A stretch of 8,132 bases of DNA from Rhodospirillaceae bacterium. GTDB taxonomy: Bacteria > Pseudomonadota > Alphaproteobacteria > Rhodospirillales > Magnetospirillaceae. Where the stretch lies: contig JASLCK010000383.1 in the NCBI GenBank assembly GCA_030151865.1, positions 1-8,132 on the forward strand, in the 5' to 3' direction. The stretch's first letter is position 1. The number at the start of each line of letters is the position of its first letter. This document shows positions 1-5,977 of this stretch, piece after piece. Under the pieces are notes generated by a model. That model made no database searches. It saw only the letters and a list, made by a program, of their open reading frames with translations, and was not told the origin of the DNA. A program made the position numbers and the translations under genes.

Positions 1-416
1 CGGGTCTTGGCGAAGCTTAAGCCCTTCAGGTGCATTTCCGCCATGGCCGGTCCCAGGGCGGCGCAGTGCTGGATGGAAATCCGGCGCGGCCACAGTCCTT
101 GCAGGAAGGAAATGATGGCGGCGGGCCGTCCGCATAATTGCCGCAGATTGTTGCCGTCCTTGCCCGCCAGCGGGGTCGGGCAGGCCAGACCCTGGCGGGC
201 CAGATGTTCCATCAAACCGATGAAGAACGGCAGATCGTCGGGGTTCACCCGCTTTTCGTACAGGGTCAGGATGAAAGGACCGGTGGTGGTATGCAGCAGG
301 AAATTGCTGTTTTCCACCCCTTCGGCGATGCCCTTGCAGCTCACCACCTCGCCGATGTCGTATTCGGCGATAAAGGCTTCCAACTCTTCGTCGGAGACTT
401 CGGTATAGACGGCCAT
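1..416 (-). CDS. thrB: Homoserine kinase, N-terminal part (cut by window edge)
   Basis: The first 138 residues are visible; the rest lies beyond the left edge. The product would phosphorylate the hydroxyl of L-homoserine with ATP, the committed step to threonine, in the cytoplasm. The N-terminus (MAVYTEVSDEEL...) and the glycine-containing loop GIAEGVENSNFLL at residues 29-41, followed by FILTLYEKR (48-56), are typical of the alphaproteobacterial ThrB that has the aminoglycoside-phosphotransferase fold rather than the GHMP-kinase fold of E. coli ThrB. The ATG at 416-414 is chosen because a strong GGAGGA (plus-strand 424-429) lies 7 nt upstream, inside the last codons of ispH. Only 3 nt separate it from the ispH stop, so the two are very probably co-transcribed and translationally coupled. 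In related genomes rnhA often follows; that cannot be seen here. Identification is from recalled family sequence. Confidence 0.9.
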   Translation of the reverse strand, partial: MAVYTEVSDEELEAFIAEYDIGEVVSCKGIAEGVENSNFLLHTTTGPFILTLYEKRVNPDDLPFFIGLMEHLARQGLACPTPLAGKDGNNLRQLCGRPAAIISFLQGLWPRRISIQHCAALGPAMAEMHLKGLSFAKT

Positions 417-419
417 CGC

Positions 420-1367
420 TTAATCCTCCAACAACTGGGGCGGCAGTTTAAAGGCGATGGTTTCCTGGGTCACGGCCACTTCCTCGATGGTCACGTCGAA
501 ATGGGCGCGACAGGCTTCGATCACTTCGTCCACCAGGATTTCCGGGGCCGATGCACCCGCTGAAACCCCCAGGCGGGAAATCCCCGCCAGCGCCTGCCAA
601 TCGATATCTGCGGCCCGCTGCACCAGAATGGCGCGGTCGCAGCCTGCCCGCGCCGCCACTTCGACCAATCGCTTGGAGTTGGAAGAATTGGGCGCGCCGA
701 TCACCAACACCGCCTCGCACTTGGGCGCAATGGCCTTGACGGCGTTTTGGCGGTTGGTGGTGGCATAGCAGATGTCTTCGCGGCGTGGTCCGTCGATCTG
801 GGGGAAACGGCGCTTCAGCACGGCGACGATCTGGGCGGTGTCGTCCACCGACAAGGTGGTCTGGGTGATATAGGCCAGATGGTCGGTGCTGGCGGGGGCA
901 ACGCTTTCCGCCTGGGCGACGTTTTCCACCAGCAACACACGGCCTTCCGGCACCTGGCCCATGGTGCCGATCACTTCCGGATGTCCGGCATGGCCGATCA
1001 TGATGATCTGGCGGTCGTCGTCGGCGTGGCGCATCGCTTCATTATGCACCTTGGTGACCAGGGGGCAGGTGGCGTCCAGATAGAACAAACCCCGCTGCTC
1101 GGCGGCGGCGGGCACCGATTTGGGCACGCCATGGGCGGAAAACACCACCGGACGGCCATCGGGCACTTCGTCCAGTTCATCGACGAAGATCGCGCCTTTG
1201 GCTTCCAGGCTTTGCACGACATAGCGGTTATGGACGATTTCGTGCCGGACATAGACCGGGCGTCCATATTTGCGCAACGTCTCTTCGACGATCTGAATGG
1301 CGCGGTCCACGCCTGCGCAAAAGCCGCGCGGGCTGGCCAGGAAAATGGTCAAGGGCAGTTTTGTCAT
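420..1367 (-). CDS. ispH: 4-hydroxy-3-methylbut-2-enyl diphosphate reductase (IspH/LytB)
   Basis: Cytoplasmic iron-sulfur enzyme catalysing the last step of the MEP pathway: reduction of HMBPP to isopentenyl and dimethylallyl diphosphate. The protein is 315 residues, normal for the family. All three cluster-ligating cysteines are present: Cys17 in PRGFCAGVDRA, Cys101 in DATCPLVTK and Cys200 in EDICYATTNRQ. The substrate-binding signatures SAHGV, GHAGHPEV (with the proton-relay Glu), TQTTLSVDDT and NSSNS are also intact and collinear with E. coli IspH. An in-frame extension reaches 1427, but its residues resemble nothing in the family, and the ATG at 1367 gives the expected MTKLPLTIFLASPRGFC start, so I use that. 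It is divergent from the CDGSH gene and leads directly into thrB. No broken residues are seen. Confidence 0.97.
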   Translation of the reverse strand: MTKLPLTIFLASPRGFCAGVDRAIQIVEETLRKYGRPVYVRHEIVHNRYVVQSLEAKGAIFVDELDEVPDGRPVVFSAHGVPKSVPAAAEQRGLFYLDATCPLVTKVHNEAMRHADDDRQIIMIGHAGHPEVIGTMGQVPEGRVLLVENVAQAESVAPASTDHLAYITQTTLSVDDTAQIVAVLKRRFPQIDGPRREDICYATTNRQNAVKAIAPKCEAVLVIGAPNSSNSKRLVEVAARAGCDRAILVQRAADIDWQALAGISRLGVSAGASAPEILVDEVIEACRAHFDVTIEEVAVTQETIAFKLPPQLLED

Positions 1368-1411
1368 GGGTCCCGTCTGGACACAAAGGGTCCGCTTCGG
1401 CGAAGGGTGGC

Positions 1412-1440
1412 TTGTGCGCCGCCCCACGGTTCTCTAAAGT
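1412..1440 (+). promoter_or_regulatory. Possible promoter of the CDGSH-lipoprotein unit
   Basis: In the 115-bp divergent spacer, TTGTGC (1412-1417) and TAAAGT (1435-1440) are separated by 17 nt, matching the sigma-70 consensus at three and four of six positions. It lies 42 nt upstream of the CDGSH start, a sensible leader length. The match is modest, and no convincing counterpart for ispH was found on the other strand. Confidence 0.3.
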
Positions 1441-1482
1441 CGCCAGCAATAGCAGAAACCGATCTTGGGCAAAAGGTTCACC

Positions 1483-1734
1483 ATGAGCAATTCCGACAGC
1501 GCATCGCCGCCGCGCCGCAGCGGCCCCCATCCGGTGGAGATGCAGGCGGGGGAAAAATATTTCTGGTGTGCCTGCGGCAAGACCGGGCGCGAACCGTTTT
1601 GCGACGGGGCCCACAAGGGCAGCGGCATGAAACCGCTGATCTATCAGGCCGACGAAACCAAGACGGCGCATTTCTGCGGTTGCGGCAAAACCGCGACACA
1701 ACCTTTCTGTGACGGCAGCCATGGGCGTTCCTAA
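1483..1734 (+). CDS. Double CDGSH iron-sulfur domain protein
   Basis: An 83-residue protein made almost entirely of two CDGSH motifs, each of which binds a 2Fe-2S cluster through three Cys and one His. Motif 1 is CACGKTGREPFCDGAH (Cys29, Cys31, Cys40, His44) and motif 2 is CGCGKTATQPFCDGSH (Cys65, Cys67, Cys76, His80). All eight ligands are present; the Ala in the first CDGAH is a common variant. The layout matches the tandem-motif class that includes mitochondrial CISD3 (Miner2) and bacterial homologues. The role is expected to be electron or cluster transfer, but the partner is not known. The ATG at 1483 is preferred over a TTG at 1465 because AAAAGG lies just upstream. There is no signal peptide, so it is cytoplasmic. 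The stop is followed after 1 nt by the lipoprotein gene, implying co-transcription. Confidence 0.93.
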   Translation: MSNSDSASPPRRSGPHPVEMQAGEKYFWCACGKTGREPFCDGAHKGSGMKPLIYQADETKTAHFCGCGKTATQPFCDGSHGRS

Positions 1735-1735
1735 A

Positions 1736-2278
1736 ATGAAAACCGCCATCCGTTTGATGTCTTTGGCCCTGGTGGCCGCCGCTTTGTCGGGATGTTCGTC
1801 CTGGTTCGAAAAGAAGCAGGAACAGCCGCCGTGCCCGCGCGTGTCGATCCTAAGCGATGCGTCGCGCGTCACCCATTTCCGTCCCGGCCCTGGCCGTGAC
1901 CTGACCGACGTGGTGTTGCAGGCCGAATTCGGCAATTACAGCGGCAGCTGCTATTACGACTTCAAGACCGAAACCATGAGCCTGAAGATGCAGGTCGGCA
2001 TCGACGTGGCGCGCGGTCCGGCGGCTGAAGGGCGCAAGGACAAGCTGTCCTATTTCATCGCCATTCCGGCCTTCTATCCGAAGCCGGAAGCCAAGATCGT
2101 CATGCCGGTCGAAGTGGAATTCCCCGCCAACACCGACAAGGTCCGCTATACCGACAACGAGTTGGAAGTGACCATGCCGATCAAGAAGCTGCGCGATCTG
2201 GCCCAGTACGAAGTGTTCCTGGGCTTCCAGATGGAACCGGCGGAAATCGAGTACAACCGCTCGCAGCGCCAGCGTTAA
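1736..2278 (+). CDS. Secreted lipoprotein of unknown function
   Basis: A 180-residue predicted lipoprotein. The N-terminus has a short basic segment (MKTAIR), a hydrophobic core (LMSLALVAAA) and a lipobox LSGC ending at Cys20, so signal peptidase II processing and membrane anchoring are expected. The mature part has two further cysteines (Cys33 in PPCPR and Cys72 in SGSCYYD) that could form a disulfide in the periplasm. The rest alternates short hydrophobic strands, including SYFIAIPAF and AKIVMPVEVEFP, suggesting a small beta-rich domain. It resembles uncharacterised Rhodospirillales lipoproteins as I recall them, but I cannot name a family or function. The ATG at 1736 gives the cleanest signal peptide; ATG 1721 or GTG 1709 would overlap the CDGSH gene. 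Its stop overlaps the ribosome-binding site of the methyltransferase gene that follows. Confidence 0.85.
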   Translation: MKTAIRLMSLALVAAALSGCSSWFEKKQEQPPCPRVSILSDASRVTHFRPGPGRDLTDVVLQAEFGNYSGSCYYDFKTETMSLKMQVGIDVARGPAAEGRKDKLSYFIAIPAFYPKPEAKIVMPVEVEFPANTDKVRYTDNELEVTMPIKKLRDLAQYEVFLGFQMEPAEIEYNRSQRQR

Positions 2279-2282
2279 GGAG
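2277..2282 (+). promoter_or_regulatory. Ribosome-binding site that fixes the methyltransferase start
   Basis: AAGGAG at 2277-2282 is a full Shine-Dalgarno match and overlaps the lipoprotein TAA stop (2276-2278). It lies 5 nt before an in-frame GTG at 2288. The earlier in-frame GTG at 2282 overlaps this site and cannot use it, and the ATG at 2286 is in another frame. This decides GTG 2288 as the start and suggests translational coupling to the lipoprotein gene. Confidence 0.7.
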
Positions 2283-2287
2283 TGAAT

Positions 2288-3244
2288 GTGGCCGCGTTCA
2301 ATTCTCTGGAAATTTGCGCCGGTGCGGGTGGTCAGGCTTTGGGGCTGGAACAGGCCGGCTTTGACCATGCGGCTCTGGTCGAGATTGAACCGGCGGCATG
2401 CTCTACCCTGAGCTTGAACAGGCCCGCTTGGTCGGTTTGCCTTGGCGATGTCCGGAATTTTGACGGGCGGGCTTTTTCCGGCATCGATCTGTTGGCCGGC
2501 GGTGTGCCGTGCCCGCCTTTTTCCAAGGCGGGCAAGCAGCTTGGCGCCGATGACGAGCGTGATCTGTTTCCCGAGGCGTTGCGGCTGGTTGCCGAATGCC
2601 GTCCCAAAGCCGTGATGCTGGAAAATGTGCGCGGCCTGTTGGATGCGGTTTTTGAAGATTATCGAGACAAGGTGCAAAAGCAGCTATCCAAGCTGGGCTA
2701 TACCCCAGGCTGGAAGCTGCTGAATGCATCGGATTTCGGCGTTTCTCAATTGCGGCCACGGGTGGTCTTCGTCGGGATTCGCAAGGATATGGCCGAGCAT
2801 TTTTCGTGGCCTGCGCCACTGGCGGTTCCCCCCCCATCGGTTGGTGATTTGCTGGTCGATCTGATGGCGGCCAACGGCTGGCGTGGGGCGGAAAAGTGGC
2901 GCTTGCAGGCTGACGCCATCGCCCCGACCCTGGTTGGCGGATCGAAAAAGCATGGCGGTCCGGATCTGGGGCCGACACGGGCAAAACGGGCTTGGGCCGC
3001 TTTAGGGGTGGACGGTATGGGGCTATGGGACGAAGCTCCCGGGCCGGATTTTGTCGGCATGCCGCGGTTGACCCCGCGCATGGCGGCCCGCATCCAGGGG
3101 TTTCCGGATGCTTGGCAGTTCCATGGCCGTAAAACGGCGGCATATCGTCAGATCGGCAATGCCTTTCCCCCTCCGGTTGCCCGGGCGGTTGCCAAGCAGA
3201 TTGCCGCCGCCTTGTCTGTGCGGCGCATCTTCAGCGTGGCGTGA
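2288..3244 (+). CDS. DNA (cytosine-5)-methyltransferase of a type II R-M pair
   Basis: A 318-residue m5C methyltransferase that transfers a methyl group from S-adenosylmethionine to cytosine C5 and protects the cell from the neighbouring endonuclease. Conserved motifs appear in the usual order: motif I LEICAGAGG (7-15) for AdoMet; motif IV VPCPPFSKAG (73-82) with catalytic Cys75; motif VI ENVRG (112-116); motif VIII QLRPR (154-158); motif IX LTPRMAARIQGFPD (261-274); motif X YRQIGNAFPPPVA (286-298). The variable target-recognition region, about residues 175-258, is short, as in single-specificity enzymes. The partner endonuclease implies GCCGGC as target, which the sequence of this protein alone does not prove. 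The start is GTG 2288, set by the ribosome-binding site. The endonuclease gene begins 6 nt after the stop. No Vsr repair gene or controller gene is nearby. Confidence 0.93.
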   Translation: MAAFNSLEICAGAGGQALGLEQAGFDHAALVEIEPAACSTLSLNRPAWSVCLGDVRNFDGRAFSGIDLLAGGVPCPPFSKAGKQLGADDERDLFPEALRLVAECRPKAVMLENVRGLLDAVFEDYRDKVQKQLSKLGYTPGWKLLNASDFGVSQLRPRVVFVGIRKDMAEHFSWPAPLAVPPPSVGDLLVDLMAANGWRGAEKWRLQADAIAPTLVGGSKKHGGPDLGPTRAKRAWAALGVDGMGLWDEAPGPDFVGMPRLTPRMAARIQGFPDAWQFHGRKTAAYRQIGNAFPPPVARAVAKQIAAALSVRRIFSVA

Positions 3245-3250
3245 ACCCAG

Positions 3251-4108
3251 ATGTCGGCATTGTTTAAAGCGGCCCGCCAAGCATTCCATTCAGCCTTGCT
3301 GAAGGAAACCTTGACCACCAATGCCAAGGGGGTGGTCAGCAATGCCGACAGCAGCAGCCGAAGCAGCATCGCCATCGCCAAGGGAATTGCCGATCTGCTG
3401 CAAGCAGAAGTGCAGGCCGAGCGGATTGCCGGGCAGACATCGGGAAATCAGTTCGAAAGTGCGTGCTCGGATTTTGTGCGTTCAACGTTTCTGAAACTGG
3501 GACATTTGCGGCCCGGCCAATGGGATGTGCATCAGGTTGGCGGCCGCAACCGTCTGGAAATTGCCCGCTACGAACAATACGCTCATTTGATCGCCCTTGA
3601 CCGCGCCGCCAGCAGCGACCCCCAATTGGCGGCGGCGCTGGGCAGCGACTACACGATTACCCCGGATATCGTGGTTGCGCGGGCTCCTGAAAGCGATGAC
3701 GTGATCAATCAGCCGGGCAAATTGGTTGATGCTGATGTGGCGCGCTATACCAGTTTGCGTTTGGGCTGCAATCTGCTGCCGATCTTGCACGCCAGCATTT
3801 CCTGCAAATGGACGATCCGCAGCGATCGGGCGCAAAATGCCCGGTCCGAGGCGTTGAATTTGATCCGGAACCGTAAGGGGCATCTGCCGCATATCGTCGT
3901 CGTGACGGCCGAACCGCTGCCCAGCCGTCTGGCATCCATTGCCTTGGGGACCGGAGACATCGATTGCGTCTACCATTTCGCATTGCATGAATTGCAGCAG
4001 ACCGTCCAGACCCTGGGGATGGAGGATGCGGCAGAGATGCTGGAGATTATGGTTAACGGCAATCGTTTGCGCGATATCAGTGATTTGCCGCTTGATCTAG
4101 CGGTGTGA
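3251..4108 (+). CDS. Type II restriction endonuclease, NgoMIV family (predicted GCCGGC)
   Basis: A 285-residue endonuclease that closely resembles NgoMIV of Neisseria gonorrhoeae along its whole length, judged from the recalled NgoMIV sequence. The CCGG-cutter active site is complete: Glu69, the PD pair 138-139 in SDYTITPDI, the SCK triplet 184-186 and Glu200. The base-reading loop IRSDRAQNARSE (189-200) is intact; its Arg and Asp read the CCGG core in this family. Asp33 and Arg226 fall where NgoMIV contacts the outer G:C pair, which favours GCCGGC over RCCGGY. NgoMIV is a tetramer cutting two sites together, so a type IIF mode is inferred. The C-terminus DISDLPLDLAV is preserved, so the gene is full length. 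The ATG at 3251 has no good Shine-Dalgarno sequence. GC is low for the window: 32/60 at 3481-3540 and 31/60 at 4021-4080, against 42/60 at 5101-5160. Confidence 0.93.
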   Translation: MSALFKAARQAFHSALLKETLTTNAKGVVSNADSSSRSSIAIAKGIADLLQAEVQAERIAGQTSGNQFESACSDFVRSTFLKLGHLRPGQWDVHQVGGRNRLEIARYEQYAHLIALDRAASSDPQLAAALGSDYTITPDIVVARAPESDDVINQPGKLVDADVARYTSLRLGCNLLPILHASISCKWTIRSDRAQNARSEALNLIRNRKGHLPHIVVVTAEPLPSRLASIALGTGDIDCVYHFALHELQQTVQTLGMEDAAEMLEIMVNGNRLRDISDLPLDLAV

Positions 4109-4160
4109 CAACCATAAGACGTTGTTTTCCTGTATTTTAGGATAAGGGCCATCGCGGCGA

Positions 4161-4188
4161 TTGACCTTCGTCACGGCCTGAGTAAACT
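4161..4188 (+). promoter_or_regulatory. Predicted gcv operon promoter
   Basis: TTGACC (4161-4166) and TAAACT (4183-4188) are 16 nt apart, matching the sigma-70 consensus at five and four of six positions. Transcription would start near 4195, about 12 nt before the first stem of the glycine riboswitch, which is the expected arrangement. It lies about 50 bp after the endonuclease stop, in the 98-bp stretch that separates the restriction gene from the riboswitch. Confidence 0.55.
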
Positions 4189-4206
4189 GTCGCTCACATA
4201 CAGACG

Positions 4207-4401
4207 ATCCCCGTGGGAGAGCGCAGGGCTGTTTTTCAGCTCCGCCGCCGAAGGAGCAACCGCCCCTGGAAACTCTCAGGCCAACGGACCGCGGGGGGAT
4301 GATTCTCTGGAAAGCAGGTGCCGCCTGACCGGCGCACCTCACCGAAGATGAAAGCCGGATTGTTGATCGATCCGGCGAATCTTTCAGGTCCAAAGACAGA
4401 G
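4207..4401 (+). promoter_or_regulatory. Tandem glycine riboswitch (two aptamers) of the gcv operon
   Basis: Two consecutive glycine aptamers with little linker. Aptamer 1 (about 4207-4300): outer stem ATCCCC (4207-4212) with GGGGAT (4295-4300), GGGAGAG, a GCTG/CAGC hairpin (4228-4240), core CCGAAGGAGCAA (4248-4259) and CTCTCAGG (4273-4280). Aptamer 2 (about 4305-4401): outer stem CTCTG (4305-4309) with CAGAG (4397-4401), an AGGTGC/GCACCT hairpin (4316-4339), core ACCGAAGATGAAA (4341-4353), a 7-bp stem GCCGGAT/ATCCGGC (4354-4376) and CTTTCAGG (4381-4388). In this RNA family glycine binding turns on genes for glycine breakdown, and gcvT follows here. Stems were paired by eye; homology is from the recalled consensus. 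Confidence 0.93.
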
Positions 4402-4405
4402 GGGG

Positions 4406-4449
4406 GCAGGCCGTCGCCAATTTCGGGGACGGGTGTCTGCACCAGGGAG
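4406..4449 (+). promoter_or_regulatory. gcvT: Likely riboswitch expression platform and gcvT ribosome-binding site
   Basis: Between aptamer 2 and gcvT two mutually exclusive hairpins can be drawn: a longer one pairing GCAG (4406-4409) with CTGC (4437-4440) and CCGTC (4411-4415) with GACGG (4428-4432), and a short one pairing GGTG (4432-4435) with CACC (4440-4443), directly next to AGGGAG (4444-4449). AGGGAG is the gcvT Shine-Dalgarno, 10 nt before GTG 4460. No stem followed by a run of T is present, so control at translation initiation is more likely than transcription termination. This is inference from eye-drawn pairing. Confidence 0.4.
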
Positions 4450-4459
4450 TCTGTTCGCC

Positions 4460-5569
4460 GTGACCCAATCGTCCGATCTCCTCCGTACGCCGCTTTACGA
4501 TCTCCATGTTGAATTGGGGGCCAAGATGGTTCCCTTCGCCGGTTATGACATGCCGGTGCAATATCCCGCCGGTGTGCTGGCCGAGCATAACCATACCCGC
4601 ACCGCCGCTGGGCTGTTCGATGTGTCTCACATGGGCCAGGCGGTGATTCGGGGCGATGGCCGCGTCGCCGGGCTGGAATGTCTGGTGCCGGGCGACATCG
4701 CCGCGCTGGGCGAAGGCCGCATCCGCTATACCCTGTTCACCAACGATCAGGGCGGCATTCTCGACGACCTGATGGTGACCAATGCCGGGGATCATCTGTT
4801 CCTGGTGGTCAATGCCGCTTGCAAGACCCAGGACATCGCCCATCTGAAGGCCGGTCTGGCAGGCAAGGCCGAAGTGGTGGAACTGACCGACCGTTCCCTG
4901 CTGGCCCTGCAAGGACCGAAAGCTGCCGATGCCCTGGCCCGTCTGGCTCCGGCTGCCGCCGACATGGCGTTCATGAGCTTCAAGGTCCTGGAGGTGGCTG
5001 GCATTGCCTGCTTCGTCACCCGCTCGGGTTATACCGGCGAGGATGGTTATGAAATCTCGGTCCCCAATGACCGGGCGGAAGAACTGGCCCGCGCCCTGCT
5101 GGCCCAGCCGGAAGTCGCCCCCATCGGTCTGGGCGCTCGCGATTCCTTGCGTCTGGAAGCGGGCCTGTGCCTGTACGGGGCCGACATCGACACCACCACC
5201 ACCCCGGTGGAAGCGGCTTTGATGTGGACCATTTCCAAGCGTCGCCGGACCGAAGGCGGTTTTCCGGGTGCTGTGGTGGTGCAACGGCAACTGGCCGAAG
5301 GTGTTACCCGCAAGCGCGTCGGCATCAAGCCGTTGGATAAGGCCCCGGCCCGCGCCCATACGGTGATCACCGCTCCCGACGGCACCCCTATTGGTGAAGT
5401 CACCAGCGGCGGTTTCGGCCCCAGTGTCGGCGGCCCGGTCGCCATGGGCTATGTCGCCACCGAATTTTCCAAGCCCGGCAGCACCGTCATGTTGATGGTG
5501 CGCGGCACCCCGCGCGAAGCCCGCGTGGTGGAAATGCCCTTCGCCCCCCATCGTTATTTCAAGGCCTAA
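4460..5569 (+). CDS. gcvT: Glycine cleavage system T protein (aminomethyltransferase)
   Basis: A 369-residue, tetrahydrofolate-dependent aminomethyltransferase of the glycine cleavage complex. It takes the aminomethyl group carried on lipoylated H protein, releases ammonia and yields 5,10-methylene-tetrahydrofolate. Family landmarks are intact: TPLYDLHVELGAKMVPFAGY near the start, FDVSHMGQ (53-60), the GGILDDLMV segment (98-106) whose Asp pair 102-103 covers the catalytic aspartate, SGYTGEDGYEI, and GLGARDSLRLEAGLCLYG. The length agrees with E. coli GcvT (364). GTG 4460 is preferred over an upstream in-frame GTG at 4433 because AGGGAG precedes it at 10 nt and the upstream codons would run through the leader hairpin. 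It is the first gene of the operon, directly downstream of the glycine riboswitch. Confidence 0.96.
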   Translation: MTQSSDLLRTPLYDLHVELGAKMVPFAGYDMPVQYPAGVLAEHNHTRTAAGLFDVSHMGQAVIRGDGRVAGLECLVPGDIAALGEGRIRYTLFTNDQGGILDDLMVTNAGDHLFLVVNAACKTQDIAHLKAGLAGKAEVVELTDRSLLALQGPKAADALARLAPAAADMAFMSFKVLEVAGIACFVTRSGYTGEDGYEISVPNDRAEELARALLAQPEVAPIGLGARDSLRLEAGLCLYGADIDTTTTPVEAALMWTISKRRRTEGGFPGAVVVQRQLAEGVTRKRVGIKPLDKAPARAHTVITAPDGTPIGEVTSGGFGPSVGGPVAMGYVATEFSKPGSTVMLMVRGTPREARVVEMPFAPHRYFKA

Positions 5570-5596
5570 GGCCGCTTTCGTTAAGGAACCCGGATC

Positions 5597-5971
5597 ATGA
5601 CCCTTTATTACACCAGCGAACATGAATGGATTTCGGTCGAGGGCGATGTCGGCACCGTCGGCATTACCGATTATGCCCAGCATGCCTTGGGCGATGTGGT
5701 GTTCGTCGAAGTTCCCGAAGCGGGCCGCGTGATTGCCAAGGGCGGTGAAGCCGCCGTGGTGGAATCGGTCAAGGCGGCCTCGGAGGTCTATTCCCCCGTC
5801 GGGGGCGAAGTGATCGAAGGCAATCAGGCTTTGGCCGATCAGCCTGCCCTGGTCAACGAATCACCGGAAGATGCCGCCTGGTTCTTCAAGATCCGCCTGT
5901 CCAACACCGCCGATCTGGGCGGGCTGATGGACCGTGCTGCCTATGACGCCTTCCTGGCGGGGCTGGAGTAA
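5597..5971 (+). CDS. gcvH: Glycine cleavage system H protein (lipoyl carrier)
   Basis: A 124-residue lipoyl-carrier protein that shuttles the aminomethyl group from P protein to T protein and is then reoxidised by the L protein (not in this window). The lipoylation site is Lys59 in VESVKAASEVYSPV, and the N-terminal YYTSEHEWI and GITDYAQHALGDVVFVEVP blocks are typical. The length is normal for the family. The ATG at 5597 has AAGGA (5583-5587) at 9 nt. It lies 27 nt after gcvT and 6 nt before gcvPA, so it belongs to the same operon. Confidence 0.97.
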   Translation: MTLYYTSEHEWISVEGDVGTVGITDYAQHALGDVVFVEVPEAGRVIAKGGEAAVVESVKAASEVYSPVGGEVIEGNQALADQPALVNESPEDAAWFFKIRLSNTADLGGLMDRAAYDAFLAGLE

Positions 5972-5977
5972 GTTTCC

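Noticed and set aside
1382..1416. Imperfect inverted repeats in the divergent spacer (CACAAAG...CTTGTG around CTTCGGCGAAG), as an operator
   Set aside because: Short and imperfect, with no recognised regulator motif; could be chance in a GC-rich spacer.
747..1712. A 321-codon plus-strand open frame opposite ispH and running into the CDGSH gene
   Set aside because: It covers ispH, whose motifs are intact on the other strand, and overlaps the CDGSH gene in a different frame. The translation shows no recognisable domain.
1850..2677. A 275-codon minus-strand open frame opposite the lipoprotein and methyltransferase genes
   Set aside because: It is antisense to two supported genes, has no recognisable motif and shows shadow-frame composition.
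4108..4128. Stem ACAAC/GTTGT followed by a short T run after the endonuclease gene, as a terminator
   Set aside because: Only five mostly A:T pairs with an 8-nt loop and three T; too weak to call as an intrinsic terminator.
4151..4161. Small palindrome ATCG-CGG-CGAT just before the gcv -35 box, as a regulator site
   Set aside because: A 4-bp arm is too short to support a site without conservation data.
4097..5683. A 528-codon open frame on the minus strand opposite the riboswitch leader, gcvT and the start of gcvH
   Set aside because: It is antisense to genes with complete family motifs, its composition is rich in Gly, His and Gln as expected of a shadow frame in high-GC DNA, and it also crosses the structured riboswitch.
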